A DNA stretch of 64,000 bases from Gnetum montanum (Eukaryota; Streptophyta; Gnetopsida; Gnetales; Gnetaceae): contig MNCI01016050.1 in the NCBI GenBank assembly GCA_015680685.1, positions 412,207 to 476,206 on the forward strand, read 5' to 3'. Made by a program: the position numbers and the translations under genes. Under the pieces are notes generated by a model. It saw nothing but the letters and a program-made list of their open reading frames with translations. It was not told the origin of the DNA and searched no databases. Below, piece after piece: positions 1-11,070 of the stretch; position 1 is the stretch's first letter; every line of letters starts with the position of its first letter.

Positions 1-415
1 GAAGTACCTCCAACCTAGAGATATTAGCAACACAAAGGAATAGAAAGTGAATTTCAAACAATAAGAGGAAAGAAAAGGAAATATTCAAACAATATATACT
101 TATATTTACCTCTAGTTCCTTTCCTTTATCTTTTTGTTTGATAGTTAAAATTACCTGGTTACTAGAACCTTGGCTAGTACGTTGTTTCTAATTAAAAATA
201 AATAAATATTTTTTAAAAAATTAGAAATAAAAAAAGTAAAAAAAAAATCAAATAGGTCATTAAATAAAAAAACCTTAGAATCAAGCCCTATCACCACCAC
301 ATCCTCCCTTCTTGGAGTTGTCTAATTTCTTTTAGAAATTTAAGCACCTTCCATTGGTTTATTCTGGAGCCCAAATTGTCCTATTGATAAATACATAAAA
401 ACACATTATTAACAA

Positions 416-436
416 TGTGTGTGTGTGTGTGTGTGT
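416..436. repeat. (TG)n microsatellite
   Basis: A perfect TG dinucleotide run of 21 bases lies in AT-rich non-coding sequence. It is a simple repeat, probably length-polymorphic. Confidence 0.95.
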
Positions 437-2159
437 ATCAATTACGAGCCTACTCAATAGTTCTTTGACCTTTCTTTGCACCCTCAATTTGACCCTTCAA
501 AGCCCTCTCTCCTTCAAGAAACTTGGGATGTAAACTAGGGTTGAAATAGCTAGGAAGATTGGTTGAAGCATTATAACTTAAAATTAAGAACATAAGAACT
601 AGTACATAGCATATATTGTAAAGTTTCAATGGATTTTGCTTGGTGGCAGTAGCATGTTCCATGTTGGAATGCAAGAACAAAAAACAAGACAATGACCAAT
701 CAAAAACTCTACCCATTTTGGCACCATGAAGATTATATATGGAATAGATAGTAACATATGAATGTTGTGGATTTCATAAAACCTTATTGTATATAAATTG
801 ACATAATTCAAAATTTATTTCATTAATAAAATTAATGGGATAATACTAGCTTCGATGGATAATAGAATCATGAACGTAATTAGACAATTTACTTTGGCAA
901 AATGCTTGAAAATTAGGAGACAAAATAGCAGGGATTGAAGGATTCTTCCCTAAGTGAAAACCTAAAACTAATTGAATATTGGCTGAAGTAATTACTAATG
1001 GCCAAAAAGTCATTTTTGAAGGAGAACTTTCACTTTTACTATAGGCATTATGTCATTGTATTATAGTATTATTACAATACGATGTTTTAAAGATAGGAAT
1101 GACAAGTAGCTCAAACAATTTAGAGATTGTAAGATATTGAAACTCCTTAACTTTGAGTAAGTTACAAACAAAATTGAAAGCTAAAACTACATTATTTTGG
1201 TGCAAAATAAGATATACTAATTTAGGACTACCTAAAAGAGCTTACGAAGAAGCTTGAGAGGGACACTTAGGAGGAGCCATGTTGTGATGCTTGTAGAAAT
1301 CTTCTTTGTGTTTGAAATCTCTACAATTGCTATGCGACGATGGACAAACACTTCTTTTTTTCATGGATGTATATAAAATTCAAAAACCTTAGCTAGGAGA
1401 AAAGAGGCAACTACAACTTAAGCTAATTAATAATTAATTAAAGCTAATGCTGAATTTTTATGGTTTTCTAATTAATAGGTTGTGAAAACTAGAGTTTTCA
1501 TGAGTTGAAGATGTAATGCTTTTTAAGATGATTCCAGCAGTACCAATTTCGTCAAAATCTAATTTATGGTTTGGGAGATATGGAATTTCTCATTTTGCAT
1601 GCTATTTATTAAAAAAATGAATTATTTTTTTTTTAATTTTAAGAAAGGAAATGGGAGGTTGATGGTTGAAACCCCAACCCTAATATATTTTATAAAAGAA
1701 AAAAATCATTATGAAGGTTGAGCTATTGTGCTTGCCCATAATGGTTGTGCTGTCATGATGAGGGACCACGATTTCGCTCACCGATGAGCACTACCACATC
1801 GAAGATGTTGAAGGAGGACATGGCCACTTGCAGGATCCATGATTACACCTTGTTCCATAGGGCACGATCTTTAGGGATTTGTGGCACTATCTAGGCAGAT
1901 GACACTAAAACTTTCGACTGTGGCATGGTCAAGGCAGCAGAGACTACATGACCGTCCCTACAGACCATCCCTTTGCTGCTCTTCATAGCTTCTTGATGCT
2001 ATTTGTCCTTCCATGTAGGCCCCACAAAAGAGGGCTTGTGTAGAGGGCCACCTGGGCCATGTAGGCCTTGCAGATGGTTGCACAGGCTATGGGGTGGGCT
2101 ACACAGGTCTGCATGGGCCACATAGGCCATGGTGAGGATCGCATGGGCTACTAGGAATT

Positions 2160-2379
2160 GCTACCTTCTCCAACGTGCCATAGATGCCATTGGCACTAGG
2201 AATCATTACCTTTATAGCATGCCATAGACACTGTTGTGCTTGGAATTGCTACCTTCTCTAGCACCCATGAACACCATTGATGCTAGGAATTACTGCCTTT
2301 CCCAGTGTACGCAGACATCACCAATATTGGGAATCGCTGCCTCCTTTAACATCCACGGACATTACCAGTGTTGAAAATC
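2160..2379. repeat. 44-bp minisatellite, five degenerate copies
   Basis: Five head-to-tail units start at 2160, 2205, 2248, 2292 and 2336, with lengths 45, 43, 44, 44 and 44. Each starts with a GCTACCTTCT-like block (variants ATTACC, ACTGCC, GCTGCC), has a central CCATAGA-like block and ends in a GGAATC/GGAATT-like block. A partial sixth start follows at 2380. The period is not a multiple of three, so this is not a coding repeat. Copies differ by scattered substitutions, so the array is old. Confidence 0.8.
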
Positions 2380-2981
2380 ATTACCTTCCAATGATAGAAA
2401 ATTTTTCCATCAAGTGATAGAGAAATTCAAAAATATTAGTTAGTTAACAGGAAAAATTCAAATTCTAAAAAAAATAAAATCAAATCAAGCTAAAAACTTT
2501 AAGTTTAACAACTTGAAAGAAATTTTAGAAAAAGGAACTTGGCACCTTGGTAGCAAGTCATGTAAAAATTTCATAATTAAGCATGCTAGCTATGGATTAG
2601 TCTTAGGATGGGTGGCCTCTTTGGAAGTCTCAAAAAACATGAAATTCTTTATAACTTAAAACAACAATAAATTGTAATTTTGGAGTTTGTTTTTAATGAA
2701 ACAAGAATATTTTCCAATAGATTTGAACCTTTTAGACATAATGGAACAAATAGATTCAACCTATAGAAGATAAAAAATTAGTTTTTCAAGCTGTTATTTG
2801 AGCATTTGAAACATGGAGAGATCTTAACAAATAAGAATAATCAAAGTCTTTAGTGATTAATTGGAAGTTCATGAAGAGAGATTTGTTCATGAAGGTTAAA
2901 CCTCCTTTGGAACTAATTAACTATCACAAGATCCATAAATAGGACCATAGAGGCCAGGGAGTCACCAACCTACCTAGTTTT

Positions 2982-5644
2982 TGTTGGCAACCGTTTGGGA
3001 CGCGACCGCCAACGAGTGTCCTCAAACAGGATTTAAGTGCCTGTTGGTCTCTGGCAACACCAAGGCCCAGATACCTCCAAATAAACTCAGTAGTTAATGT
3101 GAGTATGTGTGCGTGCTATTGCGGTGTGCAGTTGTGAAATATGAAACGATTGCGTTGTCTGTAAACTACAAATGACTTACCTTAAAGAGATTCAGCCAAC
3201 TTTGCCAAGTACTATGAGTTGTTGAGAGTTCCTATTTTGTTCAATTGCCTAGTCTATGTGGTTCTTATAACACCTACTTGTAACAAATAAAATTTTGCAA
3301 AAACATTTAAGCACAACTCTGCGAATCTACTTCTAATTTTTCCCAGAGAAAGAGATAGTTCCACAAGAAAACTAGAAATAGAGCAAGATTCGATGGAAAT
3401 AGACAAAAAAGAAAGCAGATTTGTGTAGACCTCAAATATTTGAACAAGGTAAAATGACATGAGTAAACACTTCACAATAAAGCTATCCCAAATTCAATAA
3501 CTACGAATTGTTCAAACTTCCAAGGCTCAAATAAGCAATTTCTTCAAGACAATCCTACTATGCTACCAAAAATTGCTGCGTAAACTACCATGTACAAGAC
3601 TCCATTTTGGCTAGATAATGGATGTCAACAATTGCATTCAACAGAACCTTTAAAATATTTGATAATTTCTGATTGAAATACCACGGAGATTCAGTTTAAA
3701 GATAAAAAAGAAGCTATTCTGGTCCCGTCAAAATACCAAAGATTTTCTGAACCCTCTTGACTATTGAATTGTTCAACGGCTTGACTACACGCAGAGGCTC
3801 TCTTACAATGATCTCAATAGCAGTTCTTATACGTTGCACAATAACAAAATTTACTACTAAAATGCTCTTAAGGCTTTTAAACACAAGTGCTTCTATGGAA
3901 AAATTTCAATAGAAACTTTGAATCGTACAACAAGAACAATAAGAGCAATCTAAAAATCCCAAAATTACTTGCTAAGGATGATACTATCTAAACCACTAGC
4001 TAAACAATTTAAACAAAATAAGAAATAAAAAAACATAAGTCACAGGACCATGACAAAGAGGCTGAAATCTTTTATTTAGCAAGCCATCAAGCAATCATCC
4101 ATAATTTCTTCTTACAAGCTCTTCCTGGAATCCAAAGTGTGTCTCCAAGTGAGAGCCCAAGTGCTAGCTAGTAGCCTTCCAAGGTGTAGTATCAATGTCT
4201 TCTTCCAAGTCCCCCTTCCTTCCCTTTGAGACCCCAATGTCTTCTCTTTTTATAGGGTTCAAAGGTGGTTACATACTCAAAATGTCTTAGCTAACTTGTC
4301 TCCCCAAGTAAGGGAGTTACAACTTACCCATATAGTTAGGAGATATTTCTCACTAATTTAATTGGGAAGTTAAGTAGTTGGGAAGTTGTACATAAAGTTA
4401 GGAGGAATTTATGCTAACACCAATATTTTTAAATATTATAAATATAATATTACAAATATTTTATCATTAATATTACAATTATGTTATGGGTAGTAATAAT
4501 GTTTGAAAAAATAATGTCTTGAAGCCTTGGAATAATTAAATTCAAAAGGTAAGTCTAAAACCGGGGCTTCATGCTATTAGCATAGGTGACATTGTGTCAT
4601 TGCTGAATTAAATTAATCAACAGACCATTTAAAATTTTATTTTTGATGAACTGCAGCTCTAATTTACTGGCATTGGCCCAAAATATCTCTTGACAACTAT
4701 CTCAGTGTGCCTTTGTGTCTTTGTTGCCGCGTTTTGTGGATTGGTATGTGATATCGAATGCTTCGACGTCGAGCATGGCTACTGTTTCGGATTGCAGGTT
4801 CTAGGGTGAATGACATTTGTGATTGTCATTTTTCACTGCCTAAAAAAAATTTGAAATGCGTTCTTTGTGAAAGCCCAGGCTTGTTTGGTGAGGTTGTAGG
4901 TGGATTATTTTCCAGAAAATGTTCTAAGCCATGGAAGGCTCCTTTTTGAAATACCGGTCACAGGAAATGGTAAGGTAAGTTGCGAAACAACCCTGCAACT
5001 GCCTGAAAATCCTCTGTGTAGTGTGCACCTTGCGGTTCTATGATGACGTTGAAGGCACGTAGGTCTAAAATAGAAACCCGAAATTGAAGCTTTCGTTACT
5101 GAAATCAAAAGAATTGCCACCGCAAAGCTCTGATGGGCAGCAACAACCTTAGGGGCTCCTCTTGCTGTGCGAAATTTTTTTTATTTATAACGGCAAGGGT
5201 TTGGGTCGTTGCATTGGCAGGAACCATACCGTTTCAAGCTAAGAATGTGCAGCACCGCGGGACCATGATTTCAAAGAAATTTAGGGCCTTTTCCTATTCT
5301 GCATCACGTCTTCTTGCTTCCTCTGCATTTTTTTTCTTTTGCAGATCTGAAACCTTCCACAGTTAAGCACATCTAAACCAAGGTCGCAATAGTATATCCT
5401 CTCTGAAAATATGCTGCGGTAGTATATCCTCTCTCCTTTTTTTAAAAAAATATATTTTTGGACTATTGTATGTAGCAACATGATTATTCCTAGAATTCTT
5501 TGTTTTCCACACCAATATTCCATTTTGGGCCACCCCCTAAATTCCATACCAATGATATGAAATAACACATTCACATCCTCCTACTCTTACAATAATGTTC
5601 AAGATGAGTCTTACTGTTCCATAGAATGGCCAAATGTGCCAACA
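2982..5644 (-). repeat. 3' LTR of element E
   Basis: This direct repeat of 10816-13700 begins TG and ends CA. A minus-strand TATA motif (CTATAAAAAG type) lies at 4246-4254, equivalent to 12078-12086 in the other LTR. Compared with the 5' LTR it lacks about 231 bp (the equivalent of 13230-13460) and carries there a 14-bp extra copy of AGTATATCCTCTCT at 5391-5404. It also contains the inverted gag-pol-junction fragment at 3237-3425. Confidence 0.9.
3237..3425 (+). repeat. inverted gag-pol junction fragment inside 3' LTR of E
   Basis: The plus strand here matches the minus-strand (sense) sequence of element E at 9758-9569 with about 16 mismatches over about 190 bp, nearly all transitions. Relative to element transcription it is antisense to the start of the pol frame. 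The matching copy in the other LTR is 11071-11258. Confidence 0.92.
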
Positions 5645-5658
5645 TTTCTGCCCCCTTA
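5645..5658 (-). promoter_or_regulatory. polypurine tract of element E
   Basis: On the minus strand a purine-rich stretch (TAAGGGGGCAGAAA) directly abuts the start of the 3' LTR, where plus-strand DNA priming occurs in LTR elements. The position and composition fit. Confidence 0.65.
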
Positions 5659-5694
5659 AAAGCTTAAATAAATTTATGCAGCCTCACTTTAAAA

Positions 5695-5789
5695 TGGAAA
5701 CGTACTGAAACTTCCATTGAATTTTTACAGTAAAAAAGAAANTGGAAACGTACTGAAACTTCCATTGAATTTTTACAGTAAAAAAGAAA
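5695..5789. repeat. 47-bp tandem duplication around single n (assembly scar)
   Basis: Positions 5695-5741 and 5743-5789 are the same 47 bases, separated by one n at 5742. An exact duplication around a single n is what a scaffolder produces when two overlapping contig ends are joined without merging. It is probably not real biology. Confidence 0.85.
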
Positions 5790-5890
5790 TATTTTTTGAG
5801 GAAAATTCCCATTTAACATAAGGTATGATGGGACAAAAACCTCATTCCTAAGGAAAATAACAAACTATACATCATCAAGTCCTTCATAGA

Positions 5891-6403
5891 CTATTCTTGG
5901 GATGGAAACTGAATTGTGAAGGTTACCCTAGTGGGAATCCTCATCTCTCTCACCGTTTCATTGGAAATTTCTGATGTGATGAAGGCGGTTCTATTGCTCT
6001 CTGGCTTGGTGGAGCTCTCACCTTGATCTACTGGAGCTTTCTCTTCAGCACTTTTCTCATTTTCCTTTTCGGATGAGCTCTTTTGTTCCTCTCCATTAGG
6101 TCCTTCATTTTCCTCTCGGGAGACAAAAGCTTCTCCCCAACCCCATGATGACTCTTCATGGGTTGGTTGCTCTTCTCCTTTTTCTTCTTCTTTGGAGCAA
6201 TCTTGATATTGCCCCCAAACATTGGACTCTATATCCAAACCTCTAGTGAGAAAAGAAAATTCATCAAACAAAGAAGCCATAAAAGGACATCCTTTTGGAG
6301 CTCCATAAGATCTAGCCTTTAGGTAAGCCTTCAATACATGCTTAGGGAAACATCCCATCACATATGGAATAAAAGGCTTTTTCATTGCTTTCTCAAACTC
6401 CAT
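5891..6403 (-). CDS. accessory ORF of element E, 170 aa, unknown function
   Basis: This is an uninterrupted reading frame from ATG at 6403 to a stop at 5891, lying after integrase and before the 3' LTR, in element sense. Residues 1-60 are basic and hydrophobic with an MEFEKAMKKPFIPYV start. Residues 70-140 are highly acidic and rich in Glu, Ser and Lys, and probably disordered. There is no signal peptide, membrane segment or zinc knuckle, so it is not an envelope protein. A minus-strand TATA box lies about 70 bp upstream of the ATG, suggesting separate transcription. Extra ORFs after integrase are known in several plant Ty3/gypsy lineages, but I do not recognise this family. It is the only coding frame of E without a stop, while pol has three. 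Confidence 0.55.
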   Translation of the reverse strand: MEFEKAMKKPFIPYVMGCFPKHVLKAYLKARSYGAPKGCPFMASLFDEFSFLTRGLDIESNVWGQYQDCSKEEEKGEEQPTHEESSWGWGEAFVSREENEGPNGEEQKSSSEKENEKSAEEKAPVDQGESSTKPESNRTAFITSEISNETVREMRIPTRVTFTIQFPSQE

Positions 6404-6473
6404 TAGCTCTCTCTAACTTTCACTACTCAACATGAATTGAAAGATGATGAAATTTTAGGCAACTTAACCCTCC

Positions 6474-6480
6474 TTTTATA
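6474..6480 (-). promoter_or_regulatory. TATA box upstream of the E accessory ORF
   Basis: The minus strand reads CCTATAAAAGGAGG here, a near-ideal plant TATA box, about 71 bp before the ATG at 6403. This spacing would give a 5' leader of about 40 nt. It is an internal promoter candidate, independent of the LTR promoter. Confidence 0.55.
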
Positions 6481-6757
6481 GGTGTAAAAATTTGAAATCC
6501 CTCCAAACACATTTTCTTCTTTTTAGGCATTCCACCTATTTGTCACAATCCTCACCAAGTAGTGGATGCGTCACCTTCTCCACTTGTTACACTTGTAGAA
6601 TTCCACTTGTTTCACTTGTAGGCTTCCATTTGCCTCACTTGAAGGAAAATTATTTTCTAATCTAAATAAAGCATAATTAAACATATTAATTGATACTATA
6701 TTCCTAGTAATATTTACCTAATAGTATATACATATATTATTTTTTGTAATGACATCT

Positions 6758-8236
6758 TTAAGCTGTATGCAATTGTCCCAAATAATGTTTTATATGCAAA
6801 ACATTATATGGAAATTGCAATTCCATGCCATCCAAAGTTGATAATTTGTAAGTATCCTTTGACAATTGCTTTGTAATTTGAAAGGGACCAATCCATGTCG
6901 GGGTAAGCTTATTTTGTTTCTTCATATTCCATAATAGGACAAGGTCCCCTATCTTGAAAGTTCTTTTCAGAGCTTTTCTATCAAACCATCTTTTAACTTG
7001 AGAGGTATTCTGTAACAAATTATCCCTTGCTTTATCTACTTTAGCTTCTGTTTTAATAAGCAAAGTCATAAAAATTCTATCTTTATCAGTCCTTTCACTA
7101 TATCTTTGTACAAATTCAGAAGCTGAGCTTACAATATTATTTGTAATTCTTGTTGGCAAACCATAGACTAAGTTATATGGTGATGTCCCAATAGCTTTCT
7201 TGAATCTGATTCGATCTGACCATAACGTGGATTGTAGATAATCAATCCAATTTCCTGGATTCCCATCCATCGATTTCTTGATATAAGCAATAAGATTTTT
7301 ATTGGTGGATTCGGCTAGGCCATTTCCTTGAGGATAATAATTTGATGAGGAAAATAAGAAAATGGATTTTTCAGATGCCCATCTGATAAACTCTTCAAAT
7401 TTGAAGGCAGGACCATTATCTGACACTAACACTTCTGGTAGAGCAAATCTATTTAGAATGTGATTTTCTAGAAACTTAATCACGTCTGATGCTGAACTTC
7501 CTCTTAGAGCCTTCGCTTCAGACCATTCGGTGAAATAATCAGTAGCTGTGAGAATAAATTTGTGTCTAGCTCTTGAAGGAGTAATTGTACCAATAAAATC
7601 CAAACCCCATTGCTGAAATGGTCTATCTGCAACTACTGGCTTTAAAGGGGCTCTAGCCCTTCTAATCTTGGGCCCATGAATTTGACATTTATAGCATTTT
7701 TGAATCTTTGAACTAATGTCTTGATACATGGAAGGCCAGTAATATCCATATCGAAGTATATGTTGCATAGTCGACTTAGGGGATTCATAAAATAGATTCA
7801 AATGATCATGAAATTATTTCAAAATGAAACTAATTTGATCATTATGAACACATTCCAATAAAACTCCCTGAAAATTCTTTCTATATAATATACTATCTTT
7901 AACAACGAATCTTCGTGTTCTTTTGAAGAAAGCTCTTTTTTGACTTGCAGTTAAATTATTTGGGATTTTCCTTGTATTAAGAAATTTAAGAATTTCATCA
8001 TACCAATTCTCTTCATGGGTGTCAAGTATACACACTTCACTTTCTCTAGTCATTAACTTGGCTAATCCCATTCCCTTAATTGTCTTGCATATTTTCAATG
8101 AAGATCTGAAACTTTGCAACTTTATAAGCCATTTTCCTCTTTTTAATCCAATCCCATTTTGGGCTAAGAATCGCTTGACTACAGGTTCAATTAGCATAAT
8201 ATGGACTAATGAACTTTCCAAATAATATTTAAAATG
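6758..8236 (-). pseudogene. integrase region of E pol polyprotein (stop-containing)
   Basis: Integrase would insert the element cDNA into the host genome. The frame runs 8236 to 6758 with one internal stop at 7814-7816. The part before the stop is the RNase H-integrase connection. After it comes a degenerate His-His-Cys-Cys finger: HDH next to the stop, then CYKCQ. The catalytic core follows with all three acidic residues: Asp in GLDFIG (codon at 7600), Asp in SDNGPAF (7420) and Glu in GLAESTNKN (7312). The last two are separated by 35 residues, as in the family. The C-terminal domain ends with a VLHIKHY-like block. The frame is continuous with the upstream RT/RNase H frame, so only stop codons separate the parts. 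Confidence 0.9.
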
Positions 8237-8650
8237 CTAAAGTGCTTTGACAACTGCAAAAGCTTGTTTCTCTAAGTCTAAATAATTTAACTTTGAACTT
8301 TTCAACTGATACCCAAAAATCCCAATTGGTTCATCTTGACCTTCGCTATCCTTTTGTGTTAGAACGGCAGCAATAGAATCATTTGAAGCAAAAGAATATA
8401 ACCAAAAATCTTCTTTAAGCCTAGGCTTCACCAAATATGGAGCCTCTTGTATAGCGATTTTAACTTCTGATAAAGCTCTCTTTGACTCTAGTGTTTTCTC
8501 TACTTGGACATCCTTTTTTAGCATATGCATCAAAGGTTTGGTAATTTCAGTGAATCCGGGGATGAACTTTTTCACAAAATTAATCTTCCCAAAGAAAGAT
8601 CTAAGAGATTTCTTACTTGTGGGATGCTTAATATTCTGTACTGCTTGAAT
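8237..8650 (-). pseudogene. RT thumb / RNase H region of E pol
   Basis: This is the same reading frame as the RT to its right, after a stop at 8651-8653, and it ends at a TAG at 8237-8239. It shows the RT connection (FIPGFTEITKPL) followed by the RNase H start, with LYSFASNDSIAAVL where family members have a catalytic Asp, and ends at AVVKAL. RNase H degrades the RNA strand during reverse transcription. No second, archaeal-type RNase H is seen before integrase, unlike element D. Confidence 0.85.
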
Positions 8651-9697
8651 TTAGGAGTTGTTTATGGCAATTCCTTCTTGACATATCACATGGCCTAATA
8701 GAATTTCAGATTTAACCCCGAAGATACACTTCTTAGGATTTAATGAAATACCAAACTCACGACATCTGTCAAAAACCTGCTGGAGATGATTAATATGATC
8801 TTCTTTTTTCTTTGAAAATATTGTAATATCATCCAAATAAACCACCACAAATTTGCCTAATAAATCTTTGAATGCTAAATCCATTGCTCTTTGAAACGTA
8901 GCTACAGCATTTGACAATCCAAATGGCATTCTGTGGTAGCCAAAAGTTCCCCATTTGGTGATAAATGATGTTTTGTATCTATCATTCTTATCTACCATGA
9001 TTTGATTATAACCTGAGAAACCATCTAAGAAAGAATATACTTGACATCCTAAGACTTTAATTAGCATCTCATCAATTCTTGGAAGTGGATACTTATCCTT
9101 TCTTGAGGCATCATTCAGATTTCTAAATTTTACACAAAGCCTTATATCACCATTTATCTTTCTCACTGGAACAAGGTTAGCAAGCCATGTCAAATATCGT
9201 ACTGGATATATGATTCGTGCTTGCAACAACTTCTTGATTTCGGCTTCCATAGCTGGTTCAAATGATGGATTAAATTTCCTTTGTTTTTGCTTGACTATTT
9301 TGCAACCTTCTATTAGAGGAATTTTGTGTGTCATCACATCTTGCCTAAAAGCTTTAAGATCATCATAGGACCAAGCAAAATTGTCCAAATTATTTCTTAG
9401 ACATGATAACAAGTCTTGCTTGAAACTTGAATCTCTTTCCTTTGTAACATTCAACATCTTTGGTATCTTGTCTAATCCAAAATTCACTACCTCGAAAGCT
9501 TGACTATTTAAGTCTTGTAAATTCTTTCCAGTAAGTAAATTTTTCTTGAACTCATGTTCCAAGTCAATCACAAATCTGTTTTCTTTTCTATCTATTTCCA
9601 TTGAATCTTGCTCTATTTTTAGTTTTCTTGTGGAACTATCTCTTTCTTTGGGGAGAATTAGAAGTAGATTCATAGAGTTGTGCTTAAATGTTTTCAC
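8651..9697 (-). pseudogene. reverse transcriptase region of E pol
   Basis: This is a 348-codon open stretch with a clear Ty3/gypsy reverse transcriptase. An FAWSYDDL linker lies at about residues 107-113, LPRIDEML at 205-212, FLDGFSGYNQ at 223-232, a WGTFGYHRMPFGL block at 249-261 and the catalytic YLDD at 287-290 (codons 8839-8828). It starts with a GTG codon. The true upstream context is a TAA about 12 nt before, so the start is not assignable. The first 44 or so codons lie in the segment that is also present inverted in both LTRs. In frame with RNase H and integrase; three stops break the polyprotein. Confidence 0.92.
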
Positions 9698-9758
9698 AAA
9701 ATTTTATTTGTTACAAGTAGGTATTATAAGGACCGCGTAGACTAGGCAATTGAACAAT
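9569..9758 (-). repeat. sense arm of the E self-complementary segment
   Basis: This segment starts at the end of the gag frame and covers the first codons of the RT frame. Its reverse complement occurs in both LTRs (3237-3425 and 11071-11258) at about 91% identity. It occupies the place where a protease gene would normally lie. Confidence 0.92.
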
Positions 9759-10488
9759 AAGATTTATGTCCCTTTTCAGATCCTACTCTTTCATGTTCTT
9801 GCTCTATCTTAACATGAGATGGACTTGGTAAAGCTTTAAATTGAGCAAAATCTTGCCTAGGAATCATAACTCTTTCTTCTCTTTTTTGAGTTGCAATATT
9901 TTCTTTCGGATTCAAGTTCAACTATTTTTCTAACTGTATAGCTTTACTAAAGTAGTCATTTAGCGTAGTTAAGTTTGGAGTTCTCCTTAACCAAATTGAA
10001 ATGTTGGGGTTGACAGCCTTAAGATAAGTTTCTTTAAGCATTTCTTCTGATGGCCTATATTGTCTTTGAAAGAGTCCACAAATTCGTTGAAATTTGATGT
10101 TAAAATCTTTAATTGACTCTTTAACTCCTTGCTTAGCTTGTATCAACCCACAGTATAATTGTTGTTGATCTAATTGATTACCAAACTGGGCTAAGAAAAG
10201 ATTCTTCATGTCATCCCAACTTGTAATACTATTACTTGGTAAGTTTGAATATCAAATCTGAGCCATATCCTTTAGATTTGATACAAACAACCTACAAGCT
10301 TGATCTTGATGTTGAATATTTGCATGAGCTAAAGCTAACTCAAACATGTGAATATATTCTTCAGCTAAATAAGCTTTTCCAGGAATGAAAGGCTTAGGCA
10401 AATATTTGTAAACTACCTTAGGAATATCATTGTAATTTTGAAATCCTAATGGTGTAACGCTTTGCCAAGGATTTTCCATCCTCTTCAT
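9747..10488 (-). pseudogene. gag of element E
   Basis: Gag would form the virus-like particle in the cytoplasm. One frame runs from ATG at 10488 to a stop near 9747, broken by a TGA at 10252-10254 and a TAG near 9919. The capsid-type Retrotrans_gag pattern is visible: a SITSWDDMKNLF block, then QAKQGVKESIKDFNIKFQ and a LKETYLKAVNP-like block. The C-terminus is short and charged (KREERVMIPRQD), with no CCHC zinc knuckle and no protease Asp-Ser/Thr-Gly. The frame ends where the self-complementary segment begins. Confidence 0.8.
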
Positions 10489-10791
10489 TTAGATAATTGA
10501 ACTCTTAAACTTTCTAAATCTTCTCTTATGAATCGATAAACCAGATATAATGGGTGATCTTCTAGTTTCACTCCCCTACTTGTTCCCAATTCAAAAACTT
10601 CTTTTGTTCTTCTTCTGATGAAGAATCAGTCTTAGAATCTAGAATATCTTTTGAAACTTTGAAATTTTTCAAACTATCAATCTTCTTGGTCATGAACTAA
10701 AAATATCTAATTTCTTAAGCCTTTATAATAACAAAGAATTGTTGATGTGCTAAAATTATAAGGCTTATGAACCTAGAGGCTAAATTTTTAA

Positions 10792-10808
10792 CCCTCCTTC
10801 TAGTGCCA
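10792..10808 (-). promoter_or_regulatory. primer-binding site of element E
   Basis: On the minus strand, 8 nt inside the 5' LTR, lies TGGCACTAGAAGGAGGG. It starts with the TGG that pairs with a tRNA CCA end. An equivalent, decayed site lies at the same place in element D. I do not assign the tRNA. Confidence 0.6.
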
Positions 10809-11070
10809 AAAGAACTATTGGTGATCATTTGGGATGCGACCGCCAACGAGTGTCCTTGAATAGGATTTAGGTGCCTGCTGGTCTCTGGCAACACCAAGGC
10901 CCAGATACCTCCAAATAAACTCAGTAGTTAACGTGAATATGTGTGTGTGCTGTTGCAGCATGCAGTTGTGAAATAGGAAATGATTGCGTTGTGTGTAAAC
11001 TACAAATGACTTACCTTAAAGAAACTCAGCCAACTTTGCCAAGTACTGTGAGTTGTTGAGAGTTCCTATT

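Larger units (their letters stand above)
1..2976. other. unassigned AT-rich DNA left of element E
   Basis: No recognisable gene or transposon domain was found on either strand. Positions 1 to about 1700 are very AT-rich. About 1725-2400 is richer in GC, with degenerate short repeats of a GGGCCATGTAGGCC-like motif near 2040-2160 followed by a minisatellite. The last stretch flanks the E insertion, so it should be the upstream leader of element A or whatever A was inserted in. I could not find A's 5' LTR or primer-binding site here. Small open frames at 450-716 and 1242-1364 (minus) have no family signature. Confidence 0.6.

Noticed and set aside
450-716. Minus-strand 88-codon frame with a hydrophobic stretch (YVLVLMFLILSY) and upstream TATA-like sequence
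   Set aside because: It looks at first like a small secreted peptide gene, but there is no recognisable peptide-hormone motif at the C-terminus and the surroundings are AT-rich, where such frames occur by chance.
1242-1364. Minus-strand 40-codon frame rich in Lys, His and Cys
   Set aside because: Too short, no homology signal I recognise, and the TATA-like motif is only about 12 bp upstream.
9546-9740. Plus-strand 64-codon frame that resembles a minus-strand frame at 3254-3475
   Set aside because: It is the antisense of the RT start. The resemblance is real but is explained by the inverted repeat in E, not by a protein family.
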